Shown here: positions 14,592 through 22,810 of the stretch, piece after piece
How the letters are laid out: each line of letters opens with the position of its first letter
Numbering within the stretch: the stretch's first letter is position 1
NCBI GenBank assembly: GCA_020722205.1
Contig: DYLF01000018.1
Location: 1 to 40,247 of the forward strand
Source: Desulfobacca acetoxidans
GTDB lineage: Bacteria; Desulfobacterota; Desulfobaccia; Desulfobaccales; 0-14-0-80-60-11
Reading direction: 5' to 3'
Length of the DNA stretch: 40,247 nucleotides
Program-made: the position numbers and the translations under genes
Notes under the pieces: model-generated
Database searches by the model: none
The model's input: only the letters and a program-made list of their open reading frames with translations
Told to the model about the DNA's origin: nothing

Positions 14592-15701
14592 TCACTGACC
14601 GCTTATTGCCGGCCACTGCTGCCTTAATATTTGGTCCACCAGAGAGAGGGGGACGCCCGAGAAAATCACTGGTTCTCCCAACTCTTTCAAGAGCACAAAA
14701 ACCAGGTCCTGGCCCTGGCGCTTTTTGTCTCGGGGGAGGGCTGCGAGAATAGCATCGTGATTAAGAGGGGGCAGGCTGCGGCCAAGACCGCAGTCTCTGA
14801 TCAGTCCGGCGCCGTAGGAGGCGGTGGCAGGGGACAGATCGGCGAGCTGCACGGATAATTGCAAGGCCGCCAGCATACCGCAGGCTACGGCCTGGCCATG
14901 GGAGAGCTGAAAGCCTGAGGCGGCCTCCAGGGCATGGCCAACAGTATGGCCAAAATTAAGAAGCCGCCGGACATCCGCTTCCCGCTCATCGGCCACTACG
15001 ATCTGGGCCTTGATTGCCGCCGCCGTATAAATGATGTTGGTTAGTTCGGCCGGAGTGTCAAACAGTCGGCGGCGGCATTTTGCTATCCGCCCCAGGAGGT
15101 CAGGTTGGCGGATGAAGCCCGCCTTGAGGACTTCGGCCAAGCCATTGAGGCGTTCCGGGGGGGGCAAGGTTCTAAGAAATTCCGGGTCGATAACCACCAG
15201 GGCGGGTTGGTGGAAAGTTCCCAGCAGATTCTTGCCCTCGGGCAGATTGACGGCCGTTTTGCCACCGATACTGGCGTCCACCATGGCCAAGAGGGTAGTG
15301 GGGACCTGGACGCACGGCAGGCCCCTCATATATATGGAGGCCAGAAAGCCGGTCAGGTCGCCGACGACGCCGCCGCCCAGAGCCACCAGGGCGGTGTGGC
15401 GGTCAGCCCCTGAAGCGAGCAAACGCCGGGCCGATCGCACTATGGTGGGCCAGCTTTTGGTGCGTTCACCGGGGGCGACGGTCAAGAGCTCTATCGTATA
15501 ACCGGCGTCCTGTAACGATTTACTCACCTCCGCCCCGTAAAGGCGGGCCACCCGGGTGTCGGCGACGAGAAAAAGGCGGCGGGGCAGATGGAGGGGTTCC
15601 AGACAGGCGGCCAAGCGCAGACGCAATCCCGGGGAGATGACAATCTGGTAACTCTGCTCCCGCCCCGGCAGGGGGAGGGAAATCTCCAAGAGTTGGTTCA
15701 C
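14592..15701 (-). CDS. aroB: 3-Dehydroquinate synthase
   Basis: AroB is the second shikimate-pathway enzyme and converts DAHP to 3-dehydroquinate with NAD and a divalent metal. Its 369 residues are normal length. Visible motifs are the NAD-binding GGGVVGDLTGF (about 109-119), VPTTLLAMVDASIGGKTAVN (family signature with the active-site Lys), and NFGHTVGHALE with metal-binding His (about 249-259). It starts 16 bases after the aroF stop, so the two genes form an operon for the entry to aromatic amino acid synthesis. Confidence 0.95.
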   Translation of the reverse strand: MNQLLEISLPLPGREQSYQIVISPGLRLRLAACLEPLHLPRRLFLVADTRVARLYGAEVSKSLQDAGYTIELLTVAPGERTKSWPTIVRSARRLLASGADRHTALVALGGGVVGDLTGFLASIYMRGLPCVQVPTTLLAMVDASIGGKTAVNLPEGKNLLGTFHQPALVVIDPEFLRTLPPPERLNGLAEVLKAGFIRQPDLLGRIAKCRRRLFDTPAELTNIIYTAAAIKAQIVVADEREADVRRLLNFGHTVGHALEAASGFQLSHGQAVACGMLAALQLSVQLADLSPATASYGAGLIRDCGLGRSLPPLNHDAILAALPRDKKRQGQDLVFVLLKELGEPVIFSGVPLSLVDQILRQQWPAISGQ

Positions 15702-15717
15702 GTTTGCCGACTCACCA

Positions 15718-16725
15718 TCAGCACCAGCCGCCGGGTCGCAAAGTTTGCAGATCTGCCATCAGATCGGCAAACTGTTGGGGGTACAAGGACTGAGCCCCGT
15801 CGGAGAGGGCCTTTTCGGGATCATGGTGCACTTCGATGAGCAGGCCGTCGGCGCCGGCGGCGACGGCGGCCCGGGCCAGGGGAACCACTAAATCGCGACG
15901 GCCGGCGGCATGGGAGGGGTCCACCACGATGGGGAGGTGGCTTTCTCGGCGCACCGCCGGGATACTGGCCAGGTCCAGGAGGTTTCTGGCATGGTCGCCG
16001 ATGCCCCTGATCCCCCGTTCACAGAGAAGCACCTGAGGATTGCCCTCTGACATGATATATTCCGCCGACATGAGCCATTCTTCGAGGGTAGCGTACATGC
16101 CCCTCTTTAAGAGCACTGGTTTGCCGATGTGTCCGGCCCGGCGCAGGAGAGTGAAATTTTGCATGCTGCGGGCCCCGATCTGGACGATGTCGGCATATTC
16201 GGCCACCAACTTCAGCGAGTCGTGGTCCACCGCTTCGGTGACGATCAGCAGGCCGGTTTCTTCCCGGACTTTGGCTAAAATCTTCAGGCCGTTCTTGCCC
16301 ATTCCCTGATAGCTATATGGGGAGGTGCGGGGTTTGTAAGCGCCGCCTCGAAAGAGCTGCGCGCCGGCCGCTTTCACGGCCCGGGCAATGGTGAGGGCCT
16401 GAAGCTCGCTCTCAACGGCACAGGGGCCGGCCATCACCACGAATCTGCCTTTACCGATTTCCAGGCCAGGGAGGCGGATGATGGTATCTTCACGCTTCAT
16501 TTCGCGGCTGACCAGCTTGTAAGGCTTGGAGACGGCAATGGCCTGGGTCACACCCGGCATGTCCAAAAATAGTGCGGGGTCCACCGGCCCCGGGTTTCTC
16601 AAAATACCGATGGCCGTCCGGGAACCGCCCGGAATGGGCTGGGCCAAGAAGCCTAGGGAGGTGATTTTGGCCACCACTTGAGCGATCTGTGCCGGGGAGG
16701 CGTCTTTATCCATGACGATGAGCAT
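15718..16725 (-). CDS. aroF: 3-Deoxy-7-phosphoheptulonate (DAHP) synthase, type I-beta
   Basis: It condenses erythrose 4-phosphate and phosphoenolpyruvate, the first shikimate-pathway step. In 335 residues there is an N-terminal ferredoxin-like/ACT-like regulatory domain (about 1-70, starting MLIVMDKDAS), then a TIM barrel with VMAGPCAVES (about 96-105), GGAYKPRTSPY, LLKRGM, CERGIR and DPSHAAGRRDLV. The added N-terminal domain is that of the Thermotoga-type enzyme, where it mediates feedback by Tyr/Phe. It is first in an operon with aroB. Confidence 0.95.
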   Translation of the reverse strand: MLIVMDKDASPAQIAQVVAKITSLGFLAQPIPGGSRTAIGILRNPGPVDPALFLDMPGVTQAIAVSKPYKLVSREMKREDTIIRLPGLEIGKGRFVVMAGPCAVESELQALTIARAVKAAGAQLFRGGAYKPRTSPYSYQGMGKNGLKILAKVREETGLLIVTEAVDHDSLKLVAEYADIVQIGARSMQNFTLLRRAGHIGKPVLLKRGMYATLEEWLMSAEYIMSEGNPQVLLCERGIRGIGDHARNLLDLASIPAVRRESHLPIVVDPSHAAGRRDLVVPLARAAVAAGADGLLIEVHHDPEKALSDGAQSLYPQQFADLMADLQTLRPGGWC

Positions 16726-16787
16726 TTCGGGTCTCCCTGCCAGGAAGATGAGGAAAACAGAGGATGAAAAACTCTGCGCTAATAGTT

Positions 16788-16816
16788 ATCATAACCGCCA
16801 ATTGCTAAAATTCCAA
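16788..16816 (-). promoter_or_regulatory. Predicted promoter of aroF-aroB
   Basis: On the minus strand TTGGAA (16811-16816) and TATGAT (16788-16793) are 17 bases apart; the start would be near 16781, about 55 bases before aroF. The remaining part of the gap 16726-17051 holds the upstream region of the divergent adenosyltransferase gene; I saw no convincing cobalamin riboswitch or other gene there. Confidence 0.5.
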
Positions 16817-17051
16817 CCACCTATTTCAGAGGAGGGCAAAGCACAGGGGGCGACAAGGGCGGAAGGGAAAATACGTGGGGAGATGATAAGGAAGTGGAAA
16901 GGATTTTTCAGGGACAACCGTTCGGTAATGGTGCTAAGATATCAATTCGGCAGTCCTGTTCGCCAGCCGAAAGCAAGAGGTTATTGGATAAGGGGATACC
17001 AGCCAGCCGGGAGGGCAATGCGATAGCCATCGGCGGTGAGGAGAAAACAGC

Positions 17052-17588
17052 ATGAGCAAGGAAAGATGGTCTCAAGGCTTTGTCCAGGTTTATACCGGGG
17101 ACGGCAAGGGGAAGACCACCTGTGCCCTGGGTTTGGCGCTCAGGGCGGTGGGTCAGGGTTTGCGGGTGTTCATCGTGCAGTTTCTGAAAGGGCGGGAAAG
17201 CGGTGAAGTGCGGGCGGCGGCGCGTCTGGCCCCGGAGCTGACCATCCGTTCTTTTGGGCGGCCGGGGCTGGTGAATTTCAAATCTCCGGCGGCCGAGGAC
17301 CTAGCCTTGGCCCGCCAGGCCCTGGACTTGGGGCGCCACCTCATCCGCAGCGGTGAATATGAGGTGGTCATTCTGGACGAAATTAACGTTGCCTTGGCCG
17401 GTCAGCTCCTGCCGCTGGCAGAGGTGCTGCAGCTCCTGCAAGAGCGCCCCCCGGGGGTGGAAGTGGTTCTTACCGGCCGATCGGCTCCCCCCGAGTTGGT
17501 GGCGGTGGCTGACCTGGTTACGGAAATGCGCCCGGTCAAACATTATTACGAGGCCGGGGTGGCAGGGCGCCGGGGGATAGAATGGTGA
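17052..17588 (+). CDS. cobO: Cob(I)yrinic acid a,c-diamide adenosyltransferase (CobA/CobO/BtuR type)
   Basis: It transfers the adenosyl group of ATP to cob(I)alamin or its precursors to make coenzyme B12. The 178-residue protein carries the P-loop GDGKGKTT at 16-23, the family's QFLKGR (about 43-48), VILDEINVAL (Walker B-like, about 109-118) and VVLTGRSAP, and ends with KHYYEAGVAGRRGIEW. GAGGAG stands eight bases before the ATG. It is alone on its strand between divergent aroF and the convergent activator gene. Its product is the cofactor needed by the class II ribonucleotide reductase encoded at 29709. Confidence 0.93.
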   Translation: MSKERWSQGFVQVYTGDGKGKTTCALGLALRAVGQGLRVFIVQFLKGRESGEVRAAARLAPELTIRSFGRPGLVNFKSPAAEDLALARQALDLGRHLIRSGEYEVVILDEINVALAGQLLPLAEVLQLLQERPPGVEVVLTGRSAPPELVAVADLVTEMRPVKHYYEAGVAGRRGIEW

Positions 17589-17656
17589 CTAGACTCCCGT
17601 AGTTTAGGGACATCACCCTTCTGTCCTTGAGGTCTGGCGGCCCCCTGGTGGTGCCG

Positions 17657-18730
17657 TTAACCGTGGTGCAGGCGCACAGAGTCTAGGTCGATATCGTAGG
17701 ATTGCAGCCAACGATAGATGGTCTTGGTGCACACCCCCAGACGGCGGGCCAGCGCGGATACATTCCCCCCTACCTCCGAGAGCAGGTTTTCCAATTGCTG
17801 CTGTGGCGGTCGGGCCGGCCACACCTCAGCGGCCATCTTGGCGCGGTAGGCGGTTGCCTTTTCCGCCAGCGTCGAGGCCGAAGGAGTGGGAGGAGAATAA
17901 AATTTCGGGGTTAAATGCAGGTCTGTTTCCCGGACCAAGGGGCCGGAGCAGTGGAGCACGGCCCGGGTGACCACGTTTTTCAGCTCCCGCACGTTTCCCA
18001 GCCAGGCGTGCTCTTTGAGGCGGCGCACCGCGGCGGGCGAAAACCCCTTGACCGCTCGTTGGTATTGTCGGGCCTGCTCGGCCAGAAAATGGTCGGCCAG
18101 CCGAAGAAGATCATCACCCCGTTCTCTCAGGGGGGGGAGATAAACGGCCAGCACTGCCAGGCGGTCATAGAGGTCCTGACGGAAGCGCCCCTGAGCCACC
18201 AGTTGGGGCAGACTCTGATTGGTGGCGGCAATCAGACGCACATCCACCCGGATGGGCACATCCCTCCCCAGCGGTTCGATCTCTCCCTGCTCCACCGCTC
18301 TTAGCAGGCGGGGCTGGATGGCTAGCGGCAAATCCCCCACCTCGTCCAAAAACAAGGTGCCCTGATGGGCCATCTTGAACTTGCCGGCTCTGGCGGTCTC
18401 CGCCCCAGTGAAAGAACCCTTCAGATGTCCAAACAGCTCGCTGCAGGCCAGATCAGCAATCAACACGGCACAGTTAAGCCGGAAAAAAGGCTGCTGGCAG
18501 CGAGGACTCAAGGCCCACAAGGCCTCGGCCACCAACTCTTTGCCGGTGCCGGGCTCTCCCATGATCAACACCGGTAAATCGGTGGCGGCATACAGGGGCA
18601 GACGCTGCAGGATGTGGCGGAAGGCCCGATCGCCCGTAATAATGTGGGTGAGGTCGGAAATTGGTGGGGAGTCGAAATGCTTGCCGGTCTCGGCCGGCTG
18701 GCTTGGCTTGACGTCACTTTTTGTCCCCAT
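17657..18730 (-). CDS. Orphan sigma-54-dependent transcriptional activator
   Basis: This is an AAA+ enhancer-binding protein of 357 residues. It has almost no sensory domain (about 30 residues before the AAA+ part), then Walker A GEPGTGKE (58-65), the sigma-54 contact loop as GSFTGA (105-110, Ser in place of the usual first Ala), Walker B LFLDE (126-130), the arginine-finger region and the NVRELKN motif. A Fis-type helix-turn-helix follows at about 315-345 (GGNVSALARRLGVCTKTIYR). AGGAGG precedes the ATG at good spacing. With no receiver or GAF/PAS domain, control must come from a partner protein, as for PspF, or from expression level. A sigma-54 promoter at 32261 in this window is one possible target. 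Confidence 0.92.
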   Translation of the reverse strand: MGTKSDVKPSQPAETGKHFDSPPISDLTHIITGDRAFRHILQRLPLYAATDLPVLIMGEPGTGKELVAEALWALSPRCQQPFFRLNCAVLIADLACSELFGHLKGSFTGAETARAGKFKMAHQGTLFLDEVGDLPLAIQPRLLRAVEQGEIEPLGRDVPIRVDVRLIAATNQSLPQLVAQGRFRQDLYDRLAVLAVYLPPLRERGDDLLRLADHFLAEQARQYQRAVKGFSPAAVRRLKEHAWLGNVRELKNVVTRAVLHCSGPLVRETDLHLTPKFYSPPTPSASTLAEKATAYRAKMAAEVWPARPPQQQLENLLSEVGGNVSALARRLGVCTKTIYRWLQSYDIDLDSVRLHHG

Positions 18731-18871
18731 AGCACCTCCTTGTGCCGTTACGGTCGAAAGGGCTGGAATTAATCGCCCTTCTCCCCAGAAATCACACCTC
18801 CCTGTGCTGGGGCAGGGGACTGGCCATTTTTTGCCAGGACCTGAACAGACCTATAAGTCCCAGTAATTTCT

Positions 18872-18915
18872 TGATTACAAGAAAAATATTTTTTGTCAAG
18901 TGTTTTTTTTGTCAA
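18872..18915 (-). promoter_or_regulatory. Tandem TTGACA boxes before the sigma-54 activator gene
   Basis: On the minus strand TTGACA occurs at 18910-18915 and again at 18894-18899, each followed by an A-tract. The second is 16 bases from TAATCA (18872-18877). The surrounding DNA (about 18880-18950) is nearly pure A/T. This may be a promoter with a UP-like region or two overlapping promoters for the activator gene. Confidence 0.4.
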
Positions 18916-18945
18916 AAATATATTTTTTTTATTTTTTTAAAAATA

Positions 18946-19425
18946 TTACAGAGAAGCCAAAACTTCCGCCGCGCTCCGCCGCAGTTCCACTTGGGGGCTG
19001 GTGAGGGCCAGGACCTGCATCTTGCCCTTGAAGCCTTGTTGTTCCACCCGGCTGCGGGTGCCTACCTGGTCAGCCATGACCTGCAACACCTGGATAACCA
19101 CGTCAGGCTCAGGGAAATCCAACAGCAGGTTGAGAGTCCCCCATTCTTCCGGGAGGCCGTATTCCTTTAGGAACTTCTTCACCGTGGAGACAAATTTTTT
19201 AGTGCCGTGGGCTGCCTCCAAGGCCTTTAGGGCCGCTTGATATTCCGGTCGGCCGCGTTTGCCCTGAAAGAGGGCTTCGGCTTGGCGCAGAGCCAACTTT
19301 CGCACCCACTCCGCTTGTTTTTTCGGCAACCTTGGCCTTATCGGGCGTTGCCGAGCGGGCCGGTCGCGACGCTGGTCTATTTCCCGCCAACTGGGGCGGT
19401 CGTCTCGATTTCGATCGTCAGGCAT
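18946..19425 (-). CDS. Hypothetical protein with charged N-terminus and helical body
   Basis: I do not recognise this 159-residue protein. The first 35 residues are rich in Arg and Asp and probably disordered. The rest looks all-helical, with repeated hydrophobic segments around 85-135 (TLNLLLDFPEPDVVIQVLQVM) that are reminiscent of HEAT-like repeats. No Cys, signal peptide or membrane segment is seen. A GAGGGGG ribosome binding site precedes the ATG. It follows pth by 151 bases in the same direction and may be the last gene of that operon. Confidence 0.75.
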   Translation of the reverse strand: MPDDRNRDDRPSWREIDQRRDRPARQRPIRPRLPKKQAEWVRKLALRQAEALFQGKRGRPEYQAALKALEAAHGTKKFVSTVKKFLKEYGLPEEWGTLNLLLDFPEPDVVIQVLQVMADQVGTRSRVEQQGFKGKMQVLALTSPQVELRRSAAEVLASL

Positions 19426-19576
19426 GGACAGTTCCCCCTCAAACCCGGCTGGGCCGGAATCAAATAGCCGACTTAGTCAAGATAGGCGAGTGACAAGTAA
19501 GCTATGTGGTTTTAGTATCAGAAGCATTATAGGAGACAGCAAGTCACTGGAGATCCTGGTTGCTCCAGTGGGTCAA

Positions 19577-20176
19577 TTAACTTTGCACCTTCAGGCCGGC
19601 CTCGCGGGGCTGCGGCTGGCGATGAAATTCATTCTGGGTGGCGGCCAGGCCGGCGGTTACCAGGGTGATCACGGCCTGGGCGGCTCGGGTCACCAGTTCC
19701 GCCATGGTTTCTATTTCTTCGGGCTTGAAGGGGTTGAGGACAAAGTCTTCCGCTGGGATACCGGGGGGCGGCCGGCCGATGCCCAGTTTCACCCGGATGA
19801 AGTCTTCACTGTTCAGGGCGGCAATGATAGAGAGGATGCCGCGATGTCCTCCCGCCCCACCCCGGGCTGAGAGTTTGAGACGGCCGAAGGGCACGTCCAG
19901 ATCGTCATGAATAACCGCCAGGTCAGCAGACGACAGTCGCCAACGGTTTAGGAGCAATTTCACGGCCAGGCCGCTCTGATTCATGTAAGTGAGGGGTTGG
20001 GCCAGCACCACGGTTTCTCCCGCCAAGAGACCCTGCCCCCAACGAGATTTAAGATTCTGTTTGTTTAAGGCAATACCCAGTTGCCGGCCCAAGGCGTAAA
20101 TTACCAGATATCCCAGGTTATGGCGGCTTTGGGCATACTCCAGCCCGGGATTGCCTAAACCGACGATGAGTTTCAT
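19577..20176 (-). CDS. pth: Peptidyl-tRNA hydrolase
   Basis: Pth cleaves peptidyl-tRNA released from stalled ribosomes. The 199-residue protein opens with LIVGLGNPGLEYAQSRHNLG (catalytic His19 in SRHNLG), then QPLTYMNQSG (about 60-69), the HDDLDVPFG segment (about 90-98) with the conserved Asp, and GGAGGHRGILSI. It follows prs by 177 bases. In many bacteria a ribosomal protein L25 gene (rplY/ctc) stands between prs and pth; none is present here. Confidence 0.95.
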   Translation of the reverse strand: MKLIVGLGNPGLEYAQSRHNLGYLVIYALGRQLGIALNKQNLKSRWGQGLLAGETVVLAQPLTYMNQSGLAVKLLLNRWRLSSADLAVIHDDLDVPFGRLKLSARGGAGGHRGILSIIAALNSEDFIRVKLGIGRPPPGIPAEDFVLNPFKPEEIETMAELVTRAAQAVITLVTAGLAATQNEFHRQPQPREAGLKVQS

Positions 20177-20353
20177 GGCAGCAATGGACAGTGAACCGAT
20201 GTCAGTAAGAGGTCTGGTGTGGCTTTATTATATATTTGTTGCTGTCGGCAACTGACAGCGGCCGGCTGCTTTGAAAGTTCAAAGTTCAAATGAAAGATCG
20301 GGGAGCGTACTTTTCATGACCAGGGGTGGGCCACCAATCCCTCAGAGGCGGCC

Positions 20354-21289
20354 TTAAACAAACAGAGAGCTTACCGAATCCTGTTGATAGATGCGTCGAA
20401 TGGCCTCTCCCAGGAGCGGAGCCACGGACAGCACCCGGATTTTGTCCAGGCTGGCGGCCTCCGGGTTGAGAGGAATGGTATCGGTGACCGCTAGGGTTTG
20501 GAGCAAGGAACCCTGGAGATTTTTGACGGCATTGCGGGCCATGACGGGGTGGGTGATGCAGGCGTGCACGGCCCTGGCCCCATGGAGGATGAGGAGTTCG
20601 GCGGCCATGGTGGCTGTGGCGCCAGTGGTGATCATATCATCCAGGATCATGGCTTCCCGACCCCAGACATTGCCGATGAGGGTCATACCTTTGATGGCCG
20701 GGCCTTCCCGGCGCTTGTCGATGATGGCCAGAGTGGTGTTGAGGCGTTTGGCGAAGGCTCGGGCCCGCTCCACCCCGCCGGCGTCCGGCGAGACTATAGT
20801 AATGTCGGCGGAAAAATTCTGGCGGATATATTCCAGGGTAACCGGGGTGGCGTAAAGGTGATCCACCGGGATATTGAAGAACCCTTGAATCTGGCCGGTG
20901 TGAAGGTCCATGGTGAGCAGCCGGCTGGCGCCGGCGGTGGTGATGAGGTCTGCCACCAGCTTGGCCGAAATGGGCACCCGGGGGGCGGTCTTGCGGTCCT
21001 GGCGGGCATAGGCGTAATAGGGCACTACGGCCGTGATGCTGCCGGCGGAAGCCCTTTTGAGGGCGTCCATCATGATGAGAAGTTCCATCAGGTTCTCGTT
21101 GCAGGGCATACTCAAGGGCTGGATGAGAAAGACCTCCTGTCCCCGGACATTTTCCCGGAACTCGACACTGATTTCGCCGTCGGAAAAACGTCCCACCACG
21201 GCTTCTCCCAGAGGAACCTGAAGATATTGGCAGATTTTCTCTGCCAGTGGCCGGTTGGCAGTGCCGCTGAAAATTTTCAGTTTGTCCAT
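20354..21289 (-). CDS. prs: Ribose-phosphate pyrophosphokinase (PRPP synthetase)
   Basis: Prs makes phosphoribosyl pyrophosphate from ribose 5-phosphate and ATP for nucleotide, His and Trp synthesis. Starting at ATG 21289 gives 311 residues with the usual N-terminus (KIFSGTANRPLAEKI), FSDGEISVEF for ATP contact, YYAYARQDRK, the DLHTGQIQGFF signature (about 129-139) and the PRPP loop DDMITTGATA (about 219-228). The longer frame to 21352 adds 21 residues that do not belong to the family. The chosen start lies within the last 13 bases of ispE, so translation is probably coupled to ispE. Confidence 0.95.
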   Translation of the reverse strand: MDKLKIFSGTANRPLAEKICQYLQVPLGEAVVGRFSDGEISVEFRENVRGQEVFLIQPLSMPCNENLMELLIMMDALKRASAGSITAVVPYYAYARQDRKTAPRVPISAKLVADLITTAGASRLLTMDLHTGQIQGFFNIPVDHLYATPVTLEYIRQNFSADITIVSPDAGGVERARAFAKRLNTTLAIIDKRREGPAIKGMTLIGNVWGREAMILDDMITTGATATMAAELLILHGARAVHACITHPVMARNAVKNLQGSLLQTLAVTDTIPLNPEAASLDKIRVLSVAPLLGEAIRRIYQQDSVSSLFV

Positions 21290-22158
21290 CCCTGGTTCTC
21301 TAGGCAGCGGTCGGCGGCTTCGCCAGTGAGACCGCGAGCCACCGCCAGCCAACCGGTGAAAGTGCGGCGCAACTCTGCGGCTGCTTGGCGTGCTGCTTCT
21401 TCCTCAGCAAAGAGACCAAAGAGGGTAGGGCCGCTCCCCGACATACCTTGTCCTTGTGCTCCCAGATCCTGAAGGCGCTGGAGCAGGGTGCGCAGGGTGG
21501 GAAAATGTTGTATGGTCACCGTCTCCAGATCATTGGCGATCCAGACCTCTGGGGGGTCAACGCCCCAATTTTCCCTTACCGCACCTGCTTCCTTTTGTAA
21601 AGCGAAAATATCCAGGTTTTCATAAACCCAGCGAGTTGAGATCGGCCAACCGGGATTGAGCAAGACGTACCAATAAGGTGGTAAGGTGATGGGGGTTAGG
21701 TCGGTGCCAATGCCCCGGGCCACTGCCGGCCGGCAGTGGAGGAAAAAGGGGACATCCGCCCCCAATTGGGAGGCCAAACGATGCAAGGCCGAGTCGTCCA
21801 GAGGTCGGCCAAAAAAGGTGTTCAGGGCCAACAAGGTGCCGGCGGCGTCGCTGCTCCCCCCGCCTAGTCCGGCGGCGACGGGGATTTTCTTTTTCAATTG
21901 TAGTTGAACTGTCAAAGATAGACCGGTGGCCGCTGCGAAGGTCTGAGCGGCCCGCCATACCAAGTTCTCTTCACCCTGCGGCAGATCGGGTTGATCGCAT
22001 CTCAGAGACAAACCGGGCGAGCCGGCAGTCAGGGTCAGGTCATCGGCCAAGCTCAAGGGTTGCATGACGGTGAGGAGGTGGTGGTAGCCGTCCGCTCGTC
22101 GCCCCAGCACCTTCAAATAAAGATTGACTTTGGCCGGGCACCGCCGCCTGATCAGCAT
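21277..22158 (-). CDS. ispE: 4-Diphosphocytidyl-2-C-methyl-D-erythritol kinase
   Basis: IspE is the ATP-dependent kinase of the non-mevalonate isoprenoid pathway. The 293-residue protein is a GHMP kinase: N-terminal substrate-binding PAKVNLYLKVLGRRADGYH (8-26, with the catalytic Lys), the ATP-binding PVAAGLGGGSSDAAGTL (about 91-107), and the C-terminal motif MSGSGPTLFGLF (about 239-250). The ribosome binding site is weak. It overlaps prs by 13 bases; the pairing of ispE with prs is common in bacteria. Confidence 0.95.
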   Translation of the reverse strand: MLIRRRCPAKVNLYLKVLGRRADGYHHLLTVMQPLSLADDLTLTAGSPGLSLRCDQPDLPQGEENLVWRAAQTFAAATGLSLTVQLQLKKKIPVAAGLGGGSSDAAGTLLALNTFFGRPLDDSALHRLASQLGADVPFFLHCRPAVARGIGTDLTPITLPPYWYVLLNPGWPISTRWVYENLDIFALQKEAGAVRENWGVDPPEVWIANDLETVTIQHFPTLRTLLQRLQDLGAQGQGMSGSGPTLFGLFAEEEAARQAAAELRRTFTGWLAVARGLTGEAADRCLENQGWTN

Positions 22159-22245
22159 AATCGGGGATTAGAGAAGGGAAATCGGCGAGGGGAGAGGATT
22201 TTGAATCCGTACCCCGGTCCCCGATTCCTAAGGACGGCAGACGGC

Positions 22246-22635
22246 TTAACACGCCTCTTTGACATAGCGCATTCTGAGATCATAGAGAAGGTGGTCAAAA
22301 AGTTTCTCTTCCTCGGCATCCAGATTGTTGGCCGTCTTCTGGCGGAGCAACCCCATGAGATCAATGGTCTGTTTGGCCATGGGCAAGTTTTTTTTGAACT
22401 CGCCGCTGGTGGGTTCCGGTATGTCTCCCAGGTGGACAAAGGCTGATGATCCCAGGGAGATGAGGAAGGCGGAAAAGGAAATCTCCGGCAGGGGCATCTG
22501 GGGGGGCGGTTCGCTGGCCTGCCCCACAGCTTGCCGGGCGGCTTCCGCCTCCCGCACCTTGGCCTTTTCTTCCTCACTCAGATGGAGAAAACGCCGATCC
22601 TCGACTTTATAACCTTTCTCTTCAGAGTGGGCCAT
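22246..22635 (-). CDS. DUF1844 family protein
   Basis: This 129-residue soluble protein has the DUF1844 core in its second half: ISFSAFLISLGSSAFVHLG (about 72-90), then NLPMAKQTIDLMGLL with conserved Lys and Asp (about 103-117), and NLDAEEEKLFDHLLYDLRMRY (about 123 onward to the end). The first half is charged and helical. The function of the family is unknown. It heads an apparent operon with ispE (87 bases downstream), prs and pth, an arrangement linking it to housekeeping genes. Confidence 0.85.
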   Translation of the reverse strand: MAHSEEKGYKVEDRRFLHLSEEEKAKVREAEAARQAVGQASEPPPQMPLPEISFSAFLISLGSSAFVHLGDIPEPTSGEFKKNLPMAKQTIDLMGLLRQKTANNLDAEEEKLFDHLLYDLRMRYVKEAC

Positions 22636-22754
22636 GATTATCCCCCTAAAATGGGGTTTTTGGTTCTGGGTATTGGGGTTGATCAGGTTTTTTTCCGTGT
22701 CCCCGGTGAACCGCTGACAGGGTTCTCGGTTCCCCTTACCCAGGTTCTATATGT

Positions 22755-22782
22755 AAAATAATTTTTTGTCGTTAGATTGCAA
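22755..22782 (-). promoter_or_regulatory. Possible promoter of the DUF1844-ispE-prs-pth operon
   Basis: On the minus strand TTGCAA (22777-22782) and TATTTT (22755-22760) are 16 bases apart in the A/T-rich gap after serA. The match is moderate and no serA terminator with a U-tract was found, so read-through from serA remains possible. Confidence 0.35.
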
Positions 22783-22810
22783 GTCCTCTGTGTTTTTTCG
22801 TCTGGTCAAC

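Noticed and set aside
16712-17026. 104-codon plus-strand frame between aroF and the adenosyltransferase gene
   Set aside because: It begins inside aroF, has no ribosome binding site, and its product is compositionally odd. The aroF promoter lies within it.
16840-17051. Possible cobalamin riboswitch before the adenosyltransferase gene
   Set aside because: AGCCGGGAGGGC near 17003 slightly recalls part of the B12 element, but the GCCACTG box and the GGTG-CCGG core are missing.
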